Assembly: GCA_026874595.1 (NCBI GenBank)
Contig: CM049316.1
Coordinates: 34,603,339-34,667,338 of the forward strand
DNA length: 64,000 bases
Direction of reading: 5' to 3'
From: Sipunculus nudus
Lineage: Eukaryota > Annelida > Sipuncula > Golfingiida > Sipunculidae
Of the stretch, positions 60,076-64,000 are shown one piece after another. The first letter of the stretch is position 1. Each line of letters opens with the position of its first letter. The notes under the pieces are model-generated. The model was not told the origin of the DNA and did not search any database. It was given only the letters and a program-made list of their open reading frames with translations. The position numbers were made by a program, and so were the translations under genes.

Positions 60076-60784
60076 GGTTACTATAGGCCTTGGACCTTCA
60101 AAGTGCAGCAAGAGCGCCGAATTAAAAAAAAAATGTCCGCCAGGTTAGGTGTGTGGAAGTGTAAAGGCTCAAACGCATCAGGGTCGGAAACGTAACAGAC
60201 AGGAAATAAAAATTCTACAGTCTGAGGCAGTCGAGAAACAACGTAACAAATTAAGGTTGCCTTGGTTCTTAGGAAGGCTAATGGCCAAAATGAAATTTAG
60301 CTCATGCCCAGCTTTACAATATTGTGTTTCTAAAGAAGAGTTGAAAGAAGTTATTTGGCATTTAAGTCATAAATGAACCAAATAGGTTTAACGAGCATTT
60401 CCTGATTACAGAAAAACAAAGGACTAACGTTACCTCAACACAAGCAAAACCAAGCGGTGTTTATTTTTTACTAATGTCTGCACCTTCTTTTGTGTTTCAA
60501 CCTGTGTGTGAACGAGATAACGATAGGACGTGTGACGTGGTTAACAAAATCCTAGATACATTAAGCCTCTGGTTAAACTGGCAACGTCGATATACTTAAA
60601 TAGTTCTCAGCCAACGATTTAGTTGTCAAGTTTTCCGTGATATGAGAGAGAATGAAGTTGTTGGCAGACTGAATGGCGTACATGCCGTAAGTGTATTTGT
60701 CATCAACATTGACTAAACTACTTATAGTCACATATTAATAGACTAACCTTTTTGCACCATAATTCCCTGTACTTATATCATATA
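60076..60784. other. Intergenic, unrecognised 75-codon frame
   Basis: A frame at 60149-60376 (plus) is Lys/Gln-rich and predicted helical (KRNRQEIKILQSEAVEKQRN), but matches no family I know and has no splice or promoter support. Confidence 0.3.
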
Positions 60785-61747
60785 CAGTAGAACGCCTGCT
60801 AACGGCCACGCCTAAATAACGGTCAATACGTCTATAACGGTCAGATTTTCCGGTCCCGAATTTTCGACAGTTATATTTCATAATCATTTTGCTGTCAATT
60901 ACGGTCACTTCTCTATTCCGTTTTACGGCCAGGTCTCTCGGTCCCGCAGGCCGGGAAACGCCTCGATTACGGTAAGGGGCAGTGACTCCGTGACACGGGC
61001 TCAACAAATCGAGCGGCAACTTCTGTACTCAATATCATTACACAAGTGTCCGCTCTCACATATTCCTGTCTGTTAATGAATGCCTGGATAAAGGTAACCA
61101 CTCGACCGTACGTAACTGAGTTGTTTGACACGTAGCCAGCGTCGTACTACCCCACTCAGCCTCATTAGTATGCACAATAGTAAGGCATGTTTTCCCACGT
61201 GCGTGTATGTTTGGGAATCAGTCGTGTGAGCCGGATTTAATCAGGGTGTTTGTCATGTAATTAATGAATGACTACCAGCGGGTACCGATGATTATGTCGT
61301 CAGAAAAACGTTAGGCAAACTTTCTTTAAGGTCCTTGTGAATACGTACATCGAACGTGTATTATGTGAATGTTCACATTGTTCTGCAGATACTTCCGTGC
61401 TATTAGTATGCTTTGATGGATACAAAGAGCTTCTTAACATTTGTACATATATTATGGATATACAATCTCTTTGTAATTTAATAACAAACACTGTATTTGT
61501 ATATATTGTTGGTAATTGTTATAAATAGGGTTGACGTGATTGTAAATATTTTTTTATTATTGATAACAGTTATTATACTAATACTCTGAATATATGTTTA
61601 TTTTGATGATTGTGATAAAGATTTGAACTTGGTATCGTGTTATATTTTAACCCCCCTATCCTGGTCAAGTCCCGTATTACGGCCACTCCTGTATTTAGGC
61701 CACTTTCATCCAGTCCCGATGGTGACCGTAATACATACGTTCTACTG
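60785..61747. mobile_element. pogo/Tigger-like non-autonomous element (963 bp)
   Basis: The ends CAGTAGAACGCCTGCTAACG and, inverted, CGTTCTACTG are flanked by TA on both sides (60783-60784, 61748-61749). CAGTAGAAC ends followed by ACGGCC/ACGGTC repeats and TA insertion are typical of pogo/Tigger members of Tc1/mariner. Subterminal zones hold many ACGGTC/ACGGCC motifs on the left (60803-60975) and TTACGGCCACTCC, GGTGACCGTAAT on the right (61676-61733). The 94-codon minus frame inside lacks a helix-turn-helix or DDE pattern, so the element is non-autonomous. Confidence 0.75.
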
Positions 61748-61934
61748 TACATATTCTATATGGACTAATGCATGCGTCTAAAGTAAAACGTTACAGATTT
61801 TATTTGATTGATTGCTTTATGCGAAAAATATTAGTTCAACATGTACATGAATGTTTTAACGTTATATCACAGACCTTTTGTGACTTATTATTTCCAAACG
61901 CTATGCAGTTGGCCATTGTTGTAGTGGAGTAATC

Positions 61935-62386
61935 CCATCTGAGCCCCGGGGGCAGGTCCGAGTCCTGAGGTTGAAATCAAAGTCCACCTTCTGCGAGTCC
62001 GAGTTATCTGGTACCTAAGTCCTAGTCCGAAACCAATAAAGATTTCTATATAAAAAGATATTTTAAACGGAACTTTGAGATAACCTTAAGTATTTTTATG
62101 TCAGTTTACACATGCCTTTTACCCTAAGGTTTAATTACATTTAGCCCCCGATACAACAGATCTAAAGCTTGGTATATACAGTCTTATTTTGTAATATTCC
62201 CTTAGTAGTTAGATCATGTACATAATATTATATGATATGATATATGACAGAGTTGTCCTTCTGCTGGACTCGAGATGGACTCGGCCTGATTTCTCGAGTC
62301 CTTACCTCCGAGTCCGAGTACAAGTCCAGGACGCTCGATTCCGAGTCTCTAAAAATGTGGACTCGAGTCCATGTCCTCAATCACTG
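61935..62386 (-). mobile_element. GGACTCG-rich TIR element, copy B
   Basis: Inverted relative to copy A (10739-11243). The minus strand begins CAGTGATTGAGGACATGG, has a GGACTCG-rich block ending GGTAAGGACTCGAGAAA (exactly shared with copy A), then an AT-rich spacer with GGTTATCTCAAAG, then a second block CTCGCAGAAGGTGGACTTTG. The far end is truncated relative to copy A. Confidence 0.6.
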
Positions 62387-64000
62387 CAGTTGATTGACAT
62401 CAAGGCTATCCTCAAACCCGAAATCAACAACTCTACCATGCCGCAATGCCTCCTGTGTTATACCCAGCATAAAGAATTTTGTTTGTTTTCTGATTCAAGT
62501 CACTAAACTAAACCTGAAAAATAATTACCCATATGGCTTTTATTTGCCCGGTCGAAAACAAAAACGTACCAAAAAGTTAAACAGTTTAATCACTATAAAG
62601 AGCGCGATTCAAAGCTGTTTAACTAAACTATAGTATAAATCAATGCATTACTATTTTCCAGTTTCGGTAATTAAATACCGACATAATGATATAAATTACC
62701 GATTATAGTCAATCGGAAAGTTGCATGTTACAAACCAATATGACATATGCTGTCTAGGCTAATTTTCACAGTGGGCTTGTCAGAATGTTTATTGGCTGCG
62801 CAGGTAAATCTATCTTAATATAATTGGTGAATCAATATTTGGTTACAAGCTGATTTAAAAACAGGTTTCTTTTCCCTGAGCTGTTTATGGATAACTAAGA
62901 ACGACCAAAAACACCGAAAGCTCACTACAGGTGACAAGCTCAAAACATTCGTTATACGCTTCCTATAAAACTGAGGGTACGTCAGTGGGCTATAGAAAAA
63001 CGACCCTCTGACTTATATTCTGCAACAGACTATGTATAGGATATCATTAACCAGTCGCGAATTTTATTCCTGCAAACTTTTGAATGGTTTCATATTTATA
63101 TAACAGGCATCGAAGATTGGTATATTAAACATATCCCAGTCGAATTTTGCTAATTTGACTTCTGTCTCGTTTTGAATTCTCCTTCCAAAATCATCTCCAG
63201 AACAAAGCCGCTCCCTAATACAAATTGACGGTCCTTTGCAGGGACAATGAAAGAGCCGTATCTCTAGACTCCTTTATAATTAATGAAATGTTATGATGAA
63301 CCAGATAACCTGCAGAATTTGATGGATTTTTCCTTCAATGTTATTAAAACCTATACACAATTTATTCAGGATGCTTTCATAACTCTTTTTGATTAAGTTG
63401 CTGACAAACAAACCAATCAAGGGAGACGCAATATACCCCCCTCTCCCATTTCCACCCGCATGTCTTCCATTGTTTAAGTGAGTGACTTGTATATCATGTG
63501 AGGGACATGAAATTGCGGCGTTCACAATAGAGACGGCATTTGGACTCTGGCTTTTTACATTCATATATGTATTATTTTGTGTTAATTAATTCCTCACTCA
63601 TACCCTAATGTTTACACTGCCGGCTGAGAACAGCGATATAATCTTAAAGCATGGACGGCCATTGCTATGTAGTTTTCGGCATGACTGGTGTGAAGAAACA
63701 GAGTATGCTCTATCGGTCCAATCACAATGCCTGCTAAGCCTTTTTTTCCAAGAACACAAACAAACCAACACTAGCACTCTCTGTCTGCTTTGAAAGTATA
63801 GATTTAATTACTGTTAAAACATTAAGAGACATTCAATGAATAACCACTATTGTCATCGGATGTAACGGGATAATTCTTGTAACGTTTTGCCATGATAAAC
63901 GGAACTAGATGTGCACAGCAAGGTATTACTAGATCTTGCATTGCACGTCCTCGTGGATGTGTGCTGACCGTCCATTTGCTTAGATCATCATTCAAAATTT
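62387..64000. other. Intergenic, nothing recognised
   Basis: Short frames only (up to 96 codons), none with domain features. Confidence 0.4.

Noticed and set aside
60149-60376. Host gene next to the Gypsy element
   Set aside because: A single 75-codon frame with no recognisable family, splice sites or neighbours in register.
63280-63564. 94-codon minus frame near the window end
   Set aside because: Considered as a reverse-transcriptase-like fragment, but no motif holds up.

Overview
This window looks like gene-poor, AT-rich nuclear DNA from an invertebrate animal. The best guess is a lophotrochozoan, probably a bivalve mollusc. The guess rests on repeat style: the CAGCTGACTGAAAGTCA / GTCCGGCCGTCC module at 17.3 kb and again inverted at 54.1 kb, TGACCTTTGACC tandem arrays, a K02A2.6-like (Mag-lineage) Gypsy element, and many small TIR transposons. 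I found no operon structure, rRNA, intact tRNA, CRISPR array or convincing host protein gene. Nearly all short open frames are chance frames in non-coding DNA or run through microsatellites.

Layout. 0-6 kb: no recognisable feature except a weak tRNA-SINE relic. 6-9.2 kb: a GGATCC-type MITE, two SINE-like B-box relics, then a clean non-autonomous hAT-like element (7141-9186) with 14-bp TIRs and a perfect 8-bp target duplication. 10.7-16.9 kb: a GGACTCG-rich TIR element, another MITE, palindromic repeats, a divergent tandem array and long (TA)n. 17.3-20.3 kb: a ~340-bp satellite of about five units, then palindromic CAATAGTGG repeats. 20.3-34.5 kb: a large diverged duplication (block A 20.3-25.05 kb, block B 28.6-34.5 kb) with a separate ~1-kb tandem duplication at 26.9-28.8 kb leading into block B.

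35-50 kb: sparse DNA holding two related Harbinger-like MITEs, a 34-bp G/C palindrome, a possible LTR fragment, and a 1.84-kb Harbinger-like element (45059-46902, TAA target duplication) with one of the MITEs nested inside. 50.3-54.4 kb: a CpG-rich block, a nearly identical 239-bp tandem duplication that carries a possible terminal exon, a 137-141-bp array in which four units each carry an exact DR1-type nuclear-receptor motif, and two transposon ends in tandem.

55.28-60.08 kb: the only clear protein-coding content, a degraded Gypsy/Mag-lineage LTR retrotransposon on the minus strand. It has 162-bp LTRs, a polypurine tract, and gag, zinc knuckles, protease, reverse transcriptase, a deleted RNase H and a long integrase frame. 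60.8-61.75 kb: a pogo/Tigger-like element. 61.9-62.4 kb: a second, inverted GGACTCG element. The rest is unremarkable.

The genes do not form a pathway. What the window records is successive waves of transposon insertion, nesting and local duplication in a gene desert.
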